Counted from the first letter of the stretch, positions 16,819 through 23,913 are shown. The stretch: 44,495 bases of DNA from an uncultured Christensenellaceae bacterium (GCA_910588685.1 CAJUPX010000020.1:1-44495); one strand, 5' to 3'. The notes: generated by a model not told the origin, from the letters alone. Translations and numbers: made by a program.

Positions 16819-17309
16819 ACGGAAACTTCCTTAAATCTTTTTTTGTTTACTGTTATAAGCTTATTTGCAACGTCAACGCTCTCTATAACGCCGTCGGCTG
16901 CGGGAAAGCTTATTTCGCCTTTGGGTGTAAGCACGGTATAAATATCGGTTTTAGCAGGCGTTACGGAAACCACGTCGCCCACGTTTTCGCCGGTGTTGTA
17001 CTCAACCCTGCAACCCGTCAAATCGGCGATATAATATCTGCCGTCGGGGAGAGCGGGCAAATCACCGCGGTCAGCCTCGATATCCGCGCCGCGCAAAAGC
17101 TCCGCCGCGTTCCTGTCGGCAACGCCTTTTAAAGTAAGATATGCAAACTCGCCCTGTGCACGGACGCGCAGAACGCCGTACCCGGCGCCGTTCAGATAAA
17201 TTTTTTTAAGCCCAGAAATATCCTCCGCGCTGTCGCAGTGAACTTTAACCTTAATTTCGCCGCATATACCTTGGGGTTTTAATACGGTTGCAACAATAAG
17301 TTTTTCCAT
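16815..17309 (-). CDS. rimM: Ribosome maturation factor RimM
   Basis: A 164-aa 16S processing factor that binds S19 during 30S head assembly. The N-terminal RimM domain begins MEKLIVATVLKPQGICGEIK; the C-terminal PRC-barrel contains GRYYIADLTGCRVEY. The start is placed at ATG 17309: the frame extends 12 codons further, but that part crosses the 17337-17357 hairpin. The stop overlaps the trmD TTG start. Confidence 0.94.
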   Translation of the reverse strand: MEKLIVATVLKPQGICGEIKVKVHCDSAEDISGLKKIYLNGAGYGVLRVRAQGEFAYLTLKGVADRNAAELLRGADIEADRGDLPALPDGRYYIADLTGCRVEYNTGENVGDVVSVTPAKTDIYTVLTPKGEISFPAADGVIESVDVANKLITVNKKRFKEVSV

Positions 17310-17336
17310 AAAATTATCCGCCCTAAAATACAGTAA

Positions 17337-17357
17337 TGACCGCATAAATTGCGGTCA
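17337..17357 (-). other. 8-bp-stem hairpin between khpA and rimM
   Basis: TGACCGCA pairs with TGCGGTCA around a 5-nt loop. It is not followed by a clear T tract (TTACTGTATTTTA on the minus strand), so it may be an attenuator, a processing site or a weak terminator within the operon. Confidence 0.5.
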
Positions 17358-17372
17358 ATCACATAAAAGCCC

Positions 17373-17621
17373 TTATGCCTTTTCCTTAATTTCAACAAAA
17401 TAGCGTTTGCTGTCGCGGGGCGTGGCGGCACTTACGAGAGTGCGCAGCGCCTTGGCTATTTTGCCCTGCTTGCCTATAACTTTGCCCATATCGTCGGGGT
17501 CGAGCAAAACGGTAACTTCAAAAGCGTTATCCTTTTCCTCGAACTTATATTCAATAACGTCCTTTTTTCCGGCAAAGCTTTCAACAACGTATCTGATAAG
17601 ATCGTTTATTTTATTCTCCAT
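17373..17621 (-). CDS. khpA: KH-domain RNA-binding protein KhpA (YlqC)
   Basis: An 82-aa single KH domain protein with the RNA-binding loop VIGKQGKIAKALRTLV (GxxG). KhpA partners with KhpB/Jag in Gram-positive bacteria and affects cell division and RNA biology. It is placed between rpsP (13 nt upstream) and rimM as in Bacillus; Bacillus ylqD is missing here. Normal length. Confidence 0.95.
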   Translation of the reverse strand: MENKINDLIRYVVESFAGKKDVIEYKFEEKDNAFEVTVLLDPDDMGKVIGKQGKIAKALRTLVSAATPRDSKRYFVEIKEKA

Positions 17622-17634
17622 AAAAACTTACCGA

Positions 17635-17931
17635 TTAACCCTTTTTCTTTTTATCGTTCGTCTTGGGCGCGGAGAGCTTTGCGCTCTGTTCCATAGCGCC
17701 GACTTTAACGAGATAGCTCTTTACCGTTTCGGTAGGCTGTACGCCCTTGGAAAGCCAGTATTTAGCCTTTTCCACGTCGAGGTTAATCTCTGCGGGCGTT
17801 TTAAGAGGGTCAACGTAACCGATTTTATCGATATACTCGCCCGAACGCGCCTTTCTCGAATCGATAACCACTACTCTGTAAAAAGGGCTTTTCTTGTCGC
17901 CCATTCTCGTAAGTCTCATTTTAACTGCCAT
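17635..17931 (-). CDS. rpsP: Ribosomal protein S16
   Basis: A 98-aa 30S protein. The N-terminus MAVKMRLTRMGDKKSPFYRV and VVIDSRKARSGEYIDKIGY, PLKTPAEINLDVEKAKYWL and GVQPTETVKSYL are diagnostic. A short lysine-rich tail (KTNDKKKKG) ends it. AGGAG lies 11 nt before ATG. It is first after the repeat that separates it from ffh. Confidence 0.98.
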   Translation of the reverse strand: MAVKMRLTRMGDKKSPFYRVVVIDSRKARSGEYIDKIGYVDPLKTPAEINLDVEKAKYWLSKGVQPTETVKSYLVKVGAMEQSAKLSAPKTNDKKKKG

Positions 17932-18039
17932 AATTTTATATACTCCTTTTGCCTTTCGGCTGTAATTTGTTTATTTTTTATTTTGCTGTTGTAAAACGCC
18001 GAGATGCAGCGTTATGTAAGGCGCGCTTACCGCAATTTA

Positions 18040-18160
18040 AAAACTCAGAGAAGCAAGCAGAACGAGAAGCGCGAGCACCGACCGACGGGAGTTTACACAT
18101 TAGTAAATGACCGAGGCGGCGCGGAGCGCGACATAGTTATGCGCAGCTTATATGAGTTTT
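18040..18160 (-). repeat. Dispersed palindromic repeat, copy 3 (ffh-rpsP gap)
   Basis: 121 bp from AAAACTCA to TGAGTTTT. The central hairpin is TTTAC-ACATTA-GTAAA: the stem is kept while the loop differs from copies 2 and 4. The right end lies 9 nt past the ffh stop. The flank at 18000 (AAAACGCCGAGATGC) resembles that of copy 2, so the unit may be longer than its inverted ends. Confidence 0.85.
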
Positions 18161-18169
18161 AGCGCAAGC

Positions 18170-19480
18170 CTAAAAAGGCATACGACGTTTACCGCCTTTA
18201 AGCTGCTTCATCAAAAGCTTAGTCTGCTCAAACTGCTTTAAAAGCTGGTTTATTTCCTGAACGCTCGTGCCCGAGCCGGCGGCTATGCGCTTTTTCCTCG
18301 ACGAATTTATTACTGAGGGGTCGTTCCGCTCCTTTTTCGTCATTGAAAGAATTATAGCGCGGGTGCGCTCCATACGCTTTTCGTCTATGTCGTCGGCTTT
18401 GATTTTGCCGCCCATACCGGGCATCATAGAAATAAGAGCCTGTGCGCCGCCCATTTTTTTCATACTTTCGAATTGCTCGAGGTAATCTTCCAAAGTGAAG
18501 GAATTTTCCATCATCTTTTTCTTCATTGCCAGAGCCTGCTGTTCGGTAACAGCCTCCTGTGCCTTTTCTATGAGCGTTAAAACGTCGCCCATACCGAGTA
18601 TGCGGCTCGCCATTCTGTCCGGATAAAACGGCTCCAGATCAACGAGCTTTTCGCCCACGCCTATAAATTTTATGGGTTTGCCGGTAACGGTTTTTATCGA
18701 AAGGCAGGCGCCGCCGCGGGTATCGCCGTCGAGCTTGGTTAAAATTACGCCCGTAACCTCTAACCTCTCGTTAAAGGTCTTTGCCACGTTTACCGCAACC
18801 TGACCCATCATACTGTCTACCGTTAATAAAATTTCGGCAACGTCAACGCTGTTTTTAATATTTTCGAGCTCCTGCATCAGCGGCTCGTCAATTTCAAGCC
18901 GTCCCGCGGTATCTATGATAACCGTATCAAAGCCCATAGAGCGGGCATATTCAACCGCCTCTTTGGCTGTTTTAACGGGATTTTGAGTACCTTTTTCAAA
19001 TACTTCGGCTCCGGCGTTTTTACCCACCACTTTAAGCTGGTTTATCGCCGCCGGACGGTATATGTCGCAGGCGGTCAAAAGCGGCTTTTTGCCGTTCTTT
19101 TTAAGCTGCACCGCAAGTTTACCGCAAAGCGTAGTTTTTCCCGCGCCCTGCAAACCGCACATCATTATAACCGTAGGCGGTTTAGGCGCAATATTCAGCT
19201 TCTGATTAATAGAGCCCATTAAAGCTATGAGCTCTTCGTTGACTATTTTGATTACCTGCTGCGCGGGGTTTAAACTTTTTAATATCTCCTGCCCCACCGC
19301 TTTTTCCGAAACGTCGGCGCAGAACTTTTTTGCAACCTGAATATTAACGTCGGCTTCGAGCAACGCCACGCGCACCTCGCGCATAGCCGTTTTTATTTCA
19401 AGCTCGGTGAGTCTGCCGCGCTTTGTCAGCTTTGAGAATATATGATTTAATCTTTCGGAAAGTGAAGAAAACGCTCCCAT
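18170..19480 (-). CDS. ffh: Signal recognition particle protein Ffh
   Basis: A 436-aa SRP GTPase that targets nascent membrane and secreted proteins to FtsY. The N domain is followed by the G domain with GLQGAGKTTLCGKLA, DTAGRLEIDEPL and TKLDGDTRGGA, and a Met-rich M domain ending GGKRRMPF. ATG 19480 is chosen over the in-frame GTG 19486, because AGAGG overlaps the latter. It follows ylxM by 88 nt, as in Bacillus. Confidence 0.98.
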   Translation of the reverse strand: MGAFSSLSERLNHIFSKLTKRGRLTELEIKTAMREVRVALLEADVNIQVAKKFCADVSEKAVGQEILKSLNPAQQVIKIVNEELIALMGSINQKLNIAPKPPTVIMMCGLQGAGKTTLCGKLAVQLKKNGKKPLLTACDIYRPAAINQLKVVGKNAGAEVFEKGTQNPVKTAKEAVEYARSMGFDTVIIDTAGRLEIDEPLMQELENIKNSVDVAEILLTVDSMMGQVAVNVAKTFNERLEVTGVILTKLDGDTRGGACLSIKTVTGKPIKFIGVGEKLVDLEPFYPDRMASRILGMGDVLTLIEKAQEAVTEQQALAMKKKMMENSFTLEDYLEQFESMKKMGGAQALISMMPGMGGKIKADDIDEKRMERTRAIILSMTKKERNDPSVINSSRKKRIAAGSGTSVQEINQLLKQFEQTKLLMKQLKGGKRRMPF

Positions 19481-19533
19481 AAACACCTCTCACAAAAACT
19501 TAACCGCGTTTTGCAAATTAAATTTTGTGCTTT

Positions 19534-19552
19534 AAGGGAACCGCGTTCCCTT
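19534..19552 (-). other. Hairpin in the ylxM-ffh gap
   Basis: AAGGGAAC / GTTCCCTT with loop GCG, without a T tract. Next to it (19553-19567) GCGCAGCTAATAT resembles the right end of the dispersed repeat, so this may be a decayed copy. Confidence 0.4.
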
Positions 19553-19568
19553 TGCGCAGCTAATATAA

Positions 19569-19844
19569 CTATTCCGCGCCCGCCGCTTCGTCGGATAAAA
19601 ACTTTTCCAGAACGCCGCAATTTTGCAGCCTTGTAAGTATACGCAGCTTGCTTTCGTATTCCTCAAACCGCCGCTTGCAGTTTTTCATACAGTCGGATAC
19701 CGCCTGGCGGGTCATTCCCTTTTCCTCTGCGATTTCCGAAACGGTTAAATCGAGGTTGAAGTACATATCTGCAATTTCGCGCTGGGCGTCGGTTAACAGT
19801 CCGCCGTATACGTCCCAAAGACTTATCAACGAAAATTTATCCAT
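19569..19844 (-). CDS. ylxM: UPF0122 helix-turn-helix protein YlxM
   Basis: A 91-aa SRP-associated protein. It is a sigma-70 region-4-like helix-turn-helix domain: LLTDAQREIADMYFNLDLTV, SEIAEEKGMTRQAVSDCMKN. In streptococci YlxM modulates SRP GTPase activity. AGAGG lies 4 nt before ATG 19844. It is the first gene of the long minus-strand operon, directly behind a good promoter. Confidence 0.95.
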   Translation of the reverse strand: MDKFSLISLWDVYGGLLTDAQREIADMYFNLDLTVSEIAEEKGMTRQAVSDCMKNCKRRFEEYESKLRILTRLQNCGVLEKFLSDEAAGAE

Positions 19845-19865
19845 ATAACCTCTAAGAACACAACT

Positions 19866-19894
19866 ATTTTATTACCTTAAAAACATTTTGTCAA
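19866..19894 (-). promoter_or_regulatory. Promoter of the ylxM-ffh operon
   Basis: Minus strand: -35 TTGACA (19889-19894), 17-bp spacer, -10 TAAAAT (19866-19871), about 20 nt upstream of the ylxM ATG. Close to sigma-A consensus. Confidence 0.8.
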
Positions 19895-19994
19895 GCGTTT
19901 TTCCTTGACAATTTTATTTTATGTGATAATATTTTTCACAAAACTATCGGTTTTCTGACAAATACGTACGATGAATATATTCAAAAAAATTAAT

Positions 19995-20023
19995 TTGACA
20001 CAAAGTTTGAAATATGATAGTAT
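19995..20023 (+). promoter_or_regulatory. Promoter of the 76-aa orphan gene
   Basis: TTGACA (19995-20000), 17-bp spacer, TAGTAT (20018-20023). A second plus-strand TTGACA at 19905 with TAATAT 16 bp later could be an additional start. Confidence 0.65.
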
Positions 20024-20056
20024 GACTTCATAGTTTAATTAACCTTAGGAGCTGTT

Positions 20057-20287
20057 ATGCGCAAAGAGATTGACGGTGTTATATACGACACCGCAACGTC
20101 CGTAATAGACAAAAAATTTACTTACGGCGCACCCGGCGACCCCTACGGCTATGAAGAGACATTATATATTACGGGCGACGGAAGGTATTTTATTTACACC
20201 TACGGCGGGGCAAAATCAAAATACCCGACAGAGAACGTAACGCCGATTGTGCGCGAAGACGTTAAATACTGGATGCTGTCGCATTGA
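20057..20287 (+). CDS. 76-aa protein of unknown function
   Basis: A small soluble protein: MRKEIDGVIYDTATSVIDKK, FTYGAPGDPYGYEETLYITG, DGRYFIYTYGGAKSKYP, ending REDVKYWMLSH. TAGGAG stands 5 nt before ATG. The pattern ETLY-x2-x(G)-(K/D)G-x-(Y/F)-F-x-YG-x-GG-x-SKY resembles a group of small proteins often seen on plasmids and phages and near toxin-antitoxin genes; that link is from memory and is inference. It is transcribed alone, between its own promoter and terminator, on the opposite strand to its neighbours, which favours a recently acquired single-gene unit. Confidence 0.75.
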   Translation: MRKEIDGVIYDTATSVIDKKFTYGAPGDPYGYEETLYITGDGRYFIYTYGGAKSKYPTENVTPIVREDVKYWMLSH

Positions 20288-20333
20288 ATTTTTACAAAAG
20301 ATATAACCTGCTTTTGCAGATTATAAATAAGGA

Positions 20334-20373
20334 GCCGGGTGGCAAACGCAAAGGTTTGTTACCCGGCTTTTTT
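20334..20373 (+). terminator. Terminator of the 76-aa gene
   Basis: GCCGGGTGGCAAAC pairs with GTTTGTTACCCGGC (two G-U pairs) around loop GCAAAG, followed by six T. A strong rho-independent terminator. Confidence 0.9.
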
Positions 20374-20407
20374 GTACGCAGTCGTGTTATTATAGAAGTT
20401 ACCGTTA

Positions 20408-21757
20408 TCAGGCTTCCGCCGTTAAAACTTCGCCTTCGGGCGGTTGCTGCTCGGGCGGTTGCTGCTCGGGCGGAACCTTTTGGGAATACAGCAGCTTTAA
20501 AAATACCGGCGTCAGCACGGAGGAAACGAGTATCAACAGCACCGTCATAATCATAAACTCCTGCGGCAGACTTACCGAAAGCGCGGAATTTGTTACCGCA
20601 GCCGTAACGATTAACGCCACCTCGCCGCGCGCCATCATACCGACGCCGCAAATCGCGCTCTCTCTTACGCTGTACTTAAAGGCTTTTGCAACCGTGCCGC
20701 AGCCTAAAAGCTTGCCCGCAAGCCCCGCAAAAACGGCAAGAACGGCAAACAGCAGCACCATAGGCGACAGCCCTCTGAACGTAATGCTTGATATTCCTAT
20801 GTTCGCAAAAAATACAGGCGAAAAAATGGTATATGCGTCAACCTCTATTTGCTTGTCGGTATATTCGCTCACCCTGTGATTAGTAGAGAGCACAACCCCC
20901 GCAAGGAATGCGCCGGTTATATCCGCAACGCCGAAAATCTCCTCGGCTATCCAGCTGTACCCGAAGCATACCGCAAGCGAAAACACCGGTATTCTGTGGT
21001 GCGCCGGCCAGCGTTTGTTAAGCCATTTAAAGCATTTTGACAGCACTATCCCCGCAAGTATGGCAAAGATAAAGAAACATATTATCATTATAACCGTGCC
21101 GTAGGTAGTGCTTTTAAACGCTTCAAACCCCGACAAATTATCGGTTGAACCAGATTTTGCCAAACCTAAAACCACGGACAGAAGCACAACGCCTATAACG
21201 TCGTCTATTATAGCCGCCGAAACCAAAGTCGTACCGAGCTGCGTTTTTACCTTTCCCAGCTCTTTTAAAACAGATACCGTGATAGCAACGCTCGTAGCCG
21301 TGAGAATAGTGCCTATAAACACCGAGCGCAGAATATTTTCCTTAGTTGCAAAACCCAGCCCGATATTACCGAACGGCAGCGAAACCAAAAAACCGAACAA
21401 AAGCGGTAAAGCCACGCCCGCGCAGGCGATAAGCGCCGCCGCAAGCCCTGTATGCCTCAATTCTTTGAGGTCTGTTTCAAGCCCCGCCGAAAACATTAAA
21501 AGAAGCACTCCCACTTTTGAGAAAATTGCGAGCGCATTTTCCCCGGGCAGCGAAAACAGACACTTTTCGTCAAACCCGATAAGCGCAAACCCGCAGAATT
21601 CCCCGAAGATTGCTGGACCTATAAGTATTCCCGCTATTATGTAACCGAGCACCTGCGGCAATCCGTAGTGCTTGAAAATCAGCCCTAAAAATTTTGTGGA
21701 AAACACTATTATTGCAAGTACGGCAACAAAACCTATGGGCGTATTACCCTCGAACAT
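20408..21757 (-). CDS. CPA2-family cation/proton antiporter
   Basis: A 449-aa integral membrane protein with about 12 helices, from the NapA/KefB-type CPA2 superfamily: LIFKHYGLPQVLGYIIAGIL then GP, AIIDDVIGVVLLSVVLG (paired acidic ion-binding residues) and ADITGAFLAGVVLS. There is no C-terminal RCK/TrkA domain, so it is more like a Na+(K+)/H+ antiporter than KefB. ATG 21757 follows CAGGAG. The C-terminus is a short Pro/Gln/Glu tail encoded by a 15-bp tandem repeat. It stands alone, convergent with the 76-aa gene. Ion specificity cannot be read from sequence. Confidence 0.88.
   Translation of the reverse strand: MFEGNTPIGFVAVLAIIVFSTKFLGLIFKHYGLPQVLGYIIAGILIGPAIFGEFCGFALIGFDEKCLFSLPGENALAIFSKVGVLLLMFSAGLETDLKELRHTGLAAALIACAGVALPLLFGFLVSLPFGNIGLGFATKENILRSVFIGTILTATSVAITVSVLKELGKVKTQLGTTLVSAAIIDDVIGVVLLSVVLGLAKSGSTDNLSGFEAFKSTTYGTVIMIICFFIFAILAGIVLSKCFKWLNKRWPAHHRIPVFSLAVCFGYSWIAEEIFGVADITGAFLAGVVLSTNHRVSEYTDKQIEVDAYTIFSPVFFANIGISSITFRGLSPMVLLFAVLAVFAGLAGKLLGCGTVAKAFKYSVRESAICGVGMMARGEVALIVTAAVTNSALSVSLPQEFMIMTVLLILVSSVLTPVFLKLLYSQKVPPEQQPPEQQPPEGEVLTAEA
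20438..20473 (-). repeat. 15-bp tandem repeat in the antiporter 3' end
   Basis: About 2.4 units of a CCGCCCGAGCAGCAA-type 15-mer encode PPEQQ-PPEQQ-PPEG at the C-terminus. In-frame units make copy-number change tolerable. Confidence 0.85.
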
Positions 21758-21794
21758 ATACAAAAACTCCTGTTTTTTCTTTTGACATTATAAT

Positions 21795-21823
21795 ATAATA
21801 GCCGCGGCGTTAGCATTTGTAAA
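21795..21823 (-). promoter_or_regulatory. Antiporter promoter
   Basis: Minus strand TTTACA (21818-21823), 17-bp spacer, TATTAT (21795-21800), about 40 nt before the ATG. Confidence 0.6.
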
Positions 21824-21978
21824 CGGTTTTTACGCTAAAAATGTAATTTAACAAAAAGAACAAATTAAACACCACTGTTTGGCAGTTATAAACAACATAA
21901 AATTTATAAATATTCATAATAAATTTATATTGTATAAATATTTTTTTAAAAAAAATAAAAAAATTTTTAAAAAAGGTA

Positions 21979-22006
21979 TTGACAAATAAAAATTATGTGC
22001 TATAAT
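21979..22006 (+). promoter_or_regulatory. Strong promoter of the structured RNA gene
   Basis: TTGACA (21979-21984), 16-bp spacer, TATAAT (22001-22006): both hexamers are perfect. The roughly 90 bp upstream are almost pure A/T, including long A and T tracts, like an UP element. This is the architecture of stable RNA genes. Confidence 0.85.
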
Positions 22007-22012
22007 AGAATT

Positions 22013-22404
22013 ACAAAAAGGAAGTAACTTACAGAATGTGTTAGGTACCAACACAAATAAAAGAGGTAAGCTATGACATATAAGTAGCCGCGAAAGCGGG
22101 TCAAGGTTTAATTAAGGCAGCGATGCCAAAAGGTAACGATTACACAAAACATTTATCGAACGGGAGGTAAAGACCTATGAGAATACTTTACGCCAAAGCG
22201 ATAGACTAAAAAGGAAGGTATACTCCAATGTACAACTTTGCGTTGGGGATCTAAATTCCGAAGCACGGTTTTGATTTGCAGCGAGATGACTGCGCGGTTT
22301 TTAGACCAACTGCCAAGAGGGCACCGTGAGGAGGCGATCCCCGCTAATCAAAATTAAATATAACTACACTCCCTGCGCCGACGTATTGTGCGCAGGGCTT
22401 TTTT
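22013..22404 (+). ncRNA. Structured non-coding RNA gene, family unassigned
   Basis: About 390 nt between a perfect-hexamer promoter and a strong terminator, with no long frame. Hairpins in order: CTTAC (22028)/GTAAG (22066) enclosing TGTGTT/AACACA; CCGC-GAAA-GCGG (22088-22099); GGCA-GCGA-TGCC (22116-22127); AGGT-AAAG-ACCT (22165-22176); CGC-CAAA-GCG (22191-22200) within GAGAATAC/GTATACTC; CTCCAATG/CGTTGGGG (22223-22247). Separately GGGGATC (22244) can pair with GATCCCC (22336) to close a 3' domain holding CACGG/CCGTG, GCAG/CTGC and TGCC/GGCA. Two GNRA tetraloops appear. It lacks the signatures of RNase P RNA, tmRNA and SRP RNA. The raiA-motif RNA of Bacillota is one candidate I could not test. 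Expected to be abundant. Confidence 0.7.
22371..22404 (+). terminator. Terminator of the structured RNA gene
   Basis: CCCTGCGC / GCGCAGGG, a perfect 8-bp stem with an 11-nt loop, followed by CTTTTTTG. The minus strand lacks a T tract, so it acts on the plus strand only. Confidence 0.92.
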
Positions 22405-22420
22405 GTTCGCCCGGATTATA

Positions 22421-23587
22421 TCAATAATCTATCAGAATTTCGGTCACACACTCCCTGCGTTCGGTAACTCCTCCCGCCGTGCGCGTGCCGTCATAGCCCG
22501 CTTTTATCGTAAAATAGAACAGCGTAAGCTTTTCCATATCAAAATTTTCGGAATCCACCTTGCCGCAGAATACTTTAAACGAATTTTCGGGGAAATAAAT
22601 TTCACCGTCAGACAAGTTTATATTAAGGTTGGTGTTGCCGGATTTTCCGTTATATATATACTGTATATCAAAATACCCGCCTATAACACTGATATTTTCG
22701 TTAAGACCGTTGCCGTAAGGCTTTAACGTTATAGCCTTGTTGTCCATAAAATCGCTTAAAAACTGCGCTCTGTTTAAAGAATAATATAAAATATCCGCAG
22801 TCTGGGCAAACGTCAACTCCCCGCCGTCAAATTGCTCCGCTGTAATCTGCGCCGCCGTATCGAGATAAAAACAGTATAAGGGCGAGGCGTTTTCGCCGTT
22901 GCGGCAAACATAAAGATACAGCTTTGTCCGGTCCGCTCTCACGTCCGCGGTGTAATCCTTTTCGCCGCCGATTAACTTTAATATATTTACAAGCTCGTTT
23001 GTAAACGGCGTTTTGTCGCCGTAAAGCCCGCACATATAATCAAGCGGCGCAACGTTGCCGTGGTATCCGTCTATATACATACCCGTAAGCCCGCTGCCGC
23101 GCTCCGTAACCGAGCCTCCGCGCTTTGCGGCGTATCCGTCGGAAACAACCGAGCAACGCTCTCCGCGCAGTTTTAACGTAGAAACGTCCTCAACCTCTTC
23201 GGTTATTCCGTTTGAATAAGTTCTGTAAACGCGGTTTTTAACGGTCAAATCCCCGAGCGCGGCGGCGTAATTTTCGCAGGACGCGTTATCGCCGTATATT
23301 TTACCCTCGTACCGCGTAATGCCTGCAACGGCTGCCGACTCCGTTTGCGCGCTGTAAGTTTTAAAAAAATCGATATAAACGTTTTCGGAGTTCTGATATT
23401 TAACCGAAAAATCCTGAACAGTCGCCTCAATGTCCCCTTCCGCAACGGCGTTTAAAGTTACTCCGTCAGGAATAGCGGGCAGCTTTTCCCCCTCCGGCGG
23501 CGTTTCGGGCGGCTTTTTATTGCAGCTGCAACCCGCGGCTACCGTTATTAATATACAGCTTAAAATCAACGTTAATACTTTTTTCAT
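22421..23587 (-). CDS. Lipoprotein of unknown function
   Basis: 388 aa with an N-terminal signal (MKKVLTLILSCILITVAAGC) whose lipobox VAAGC predicts lipidation at Cys20, then a Pro/Glu-rich linker (KKPPETPPEGEKLP). The rest is a soluble, beta-rich extracellular domain with no motif I recognise; the late segment GNTNLNINLSDGEIYFPE looks like repeated strands. Such clostridial lipoproteins are often called hypothetical or LPXTG-less adhesin-like. The gene is convergent with the structured RNA gene, 16 nt from its terminator. Function unknown. Confidence 0.8.
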   Translation of the reverse strand: MKKVLTLILSCILITVAAGCSCNKKPPETPPEGEKLPAIPDGVTLNAVAEGDIEATVQDFSVKYQNSENVYIDFFKTYSAQTESAAVAGITRYEGKIYGDNASCENYAAALGDLTVKNRVYRTYSNGITEEVEDVSTLKLRGERCSVVSDGYAAKRGGSVTERGSGLTGMYIDGYHGNVAPLDYMCGLYGDKTPFTNELVNILKLIGGEKDYTADVRADRTKLYLYVCRNGENASPLYCFYLDTAAQITAEQFDGGELTFAQTADILYYSLNRAQFLSDFMDNKAITLKPYGNGLNENISVIGGYFDIQYIYNGKSGNTNLNINLSDGEIYFPENSFKVFCGKVDSENFDMEKLTLFYFTIKAGYDGTRTAGGVTERRECVTEILIDY

Positions 23588-23598
23588 AATAAATTAAA

Positions 23599-23623
23599 CC
23601 CCGCCGTATTTTTTACGACGGGG
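23599..23623 (-). terminator. Hairpin downstream of the XRE gene
   Basis: Minus strand CCCCGTCGTA pairs with TACGGCGGGG (one mismatch) around A5, followed by TTTAATTTATT and then the lipoprotein ATG at 23587. It looks like the XRE terminator placed directly against the next start; the GGGG of its 3' arm is also the only Shine-Dalgarno-like sequence for the lipoprotein. Confidence 0.55.
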
Positions 23624-23625
23624 CT

Positions 23626-23654
23626 ATTATATACCATTTTTAAAGTTTGGGCAA
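23626..23654 (-). promoter_or_regulatory. Lipoprotein promoter overlapping the XRE terminator
   Basis: Minus strand TTGCCC (23649-23654), 17-bp spacer, TATAAT (23626-23631). The predicted start lies inside the left arm of the 23599-23623 hairpin, so initiated transcripts keep only a shortened stem and leave the GGGG free, whereas read-through from the XRE gene forms the full hairpin. Confidence 0.6.
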
Positions 23655-23673
23655 CTTTTTTAAACGGCACGGC

Positions 23674-23883
23674 TTATTTTATACAAAGAATTTCGTTTGC
23701 GTCCAAATCCAACACCTTGCATAAATTAGCAAAAGTATCTAATGCGGGCATTGATTTTCCGTGTAAATATTCTGATATTACCTGTTGCCCTACGTCTATT
23801 TGTTTTGAAATCGAAGTTTGGCTTTGTCCGCTTTGTCTAATTGCCTCTTGTATCCGTTCTCTGATTTGTTCAATAGTTATCAT
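23674..23883 (-). CDS. XRE-family helix-turn-helix repressor
   Basis: A 69-aa single-domain Cro/CI-type DNA-binding protein: GQSQTSISKQIDVGQQVISE is the HTH, followed by YLHGKSMPALDTFANLCKVL and DLDANEILCIK. GGAGGTG lies 5 nt before ATG 23883. It is divergent from the 94-aa gene, and palindromes with an ACGT core cover the shared promoter, so autorepression and control of the neighbour are likely. The pair resembles phage-derived or plasmid-type regulatory modules. Confidence 0.9.
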   Translation of the reverse strand: MITIEQIRERIQEAIRQSGQSQTSISKQIDVGQQVISEYLHGKSMPALDTFANLCKVLDLDANEILCIK

Positions 23884-23913
23884 TTTGCACCTCCAACAAT
23901 ATATTACAGGAAA

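Noticed and set aside
22013..22404. Assignment of the structured RNA to tmRNA, RNase P RNA, SRP RNA or a T-box
   Set aside because: No GAGGAAAGTCC-type RNase P core, no tRNA-like ends or CCA for tmRNA, no SRP Alu/GGAAG signature, and no downstream aminoacyl or amino-acid gene for a T-box.
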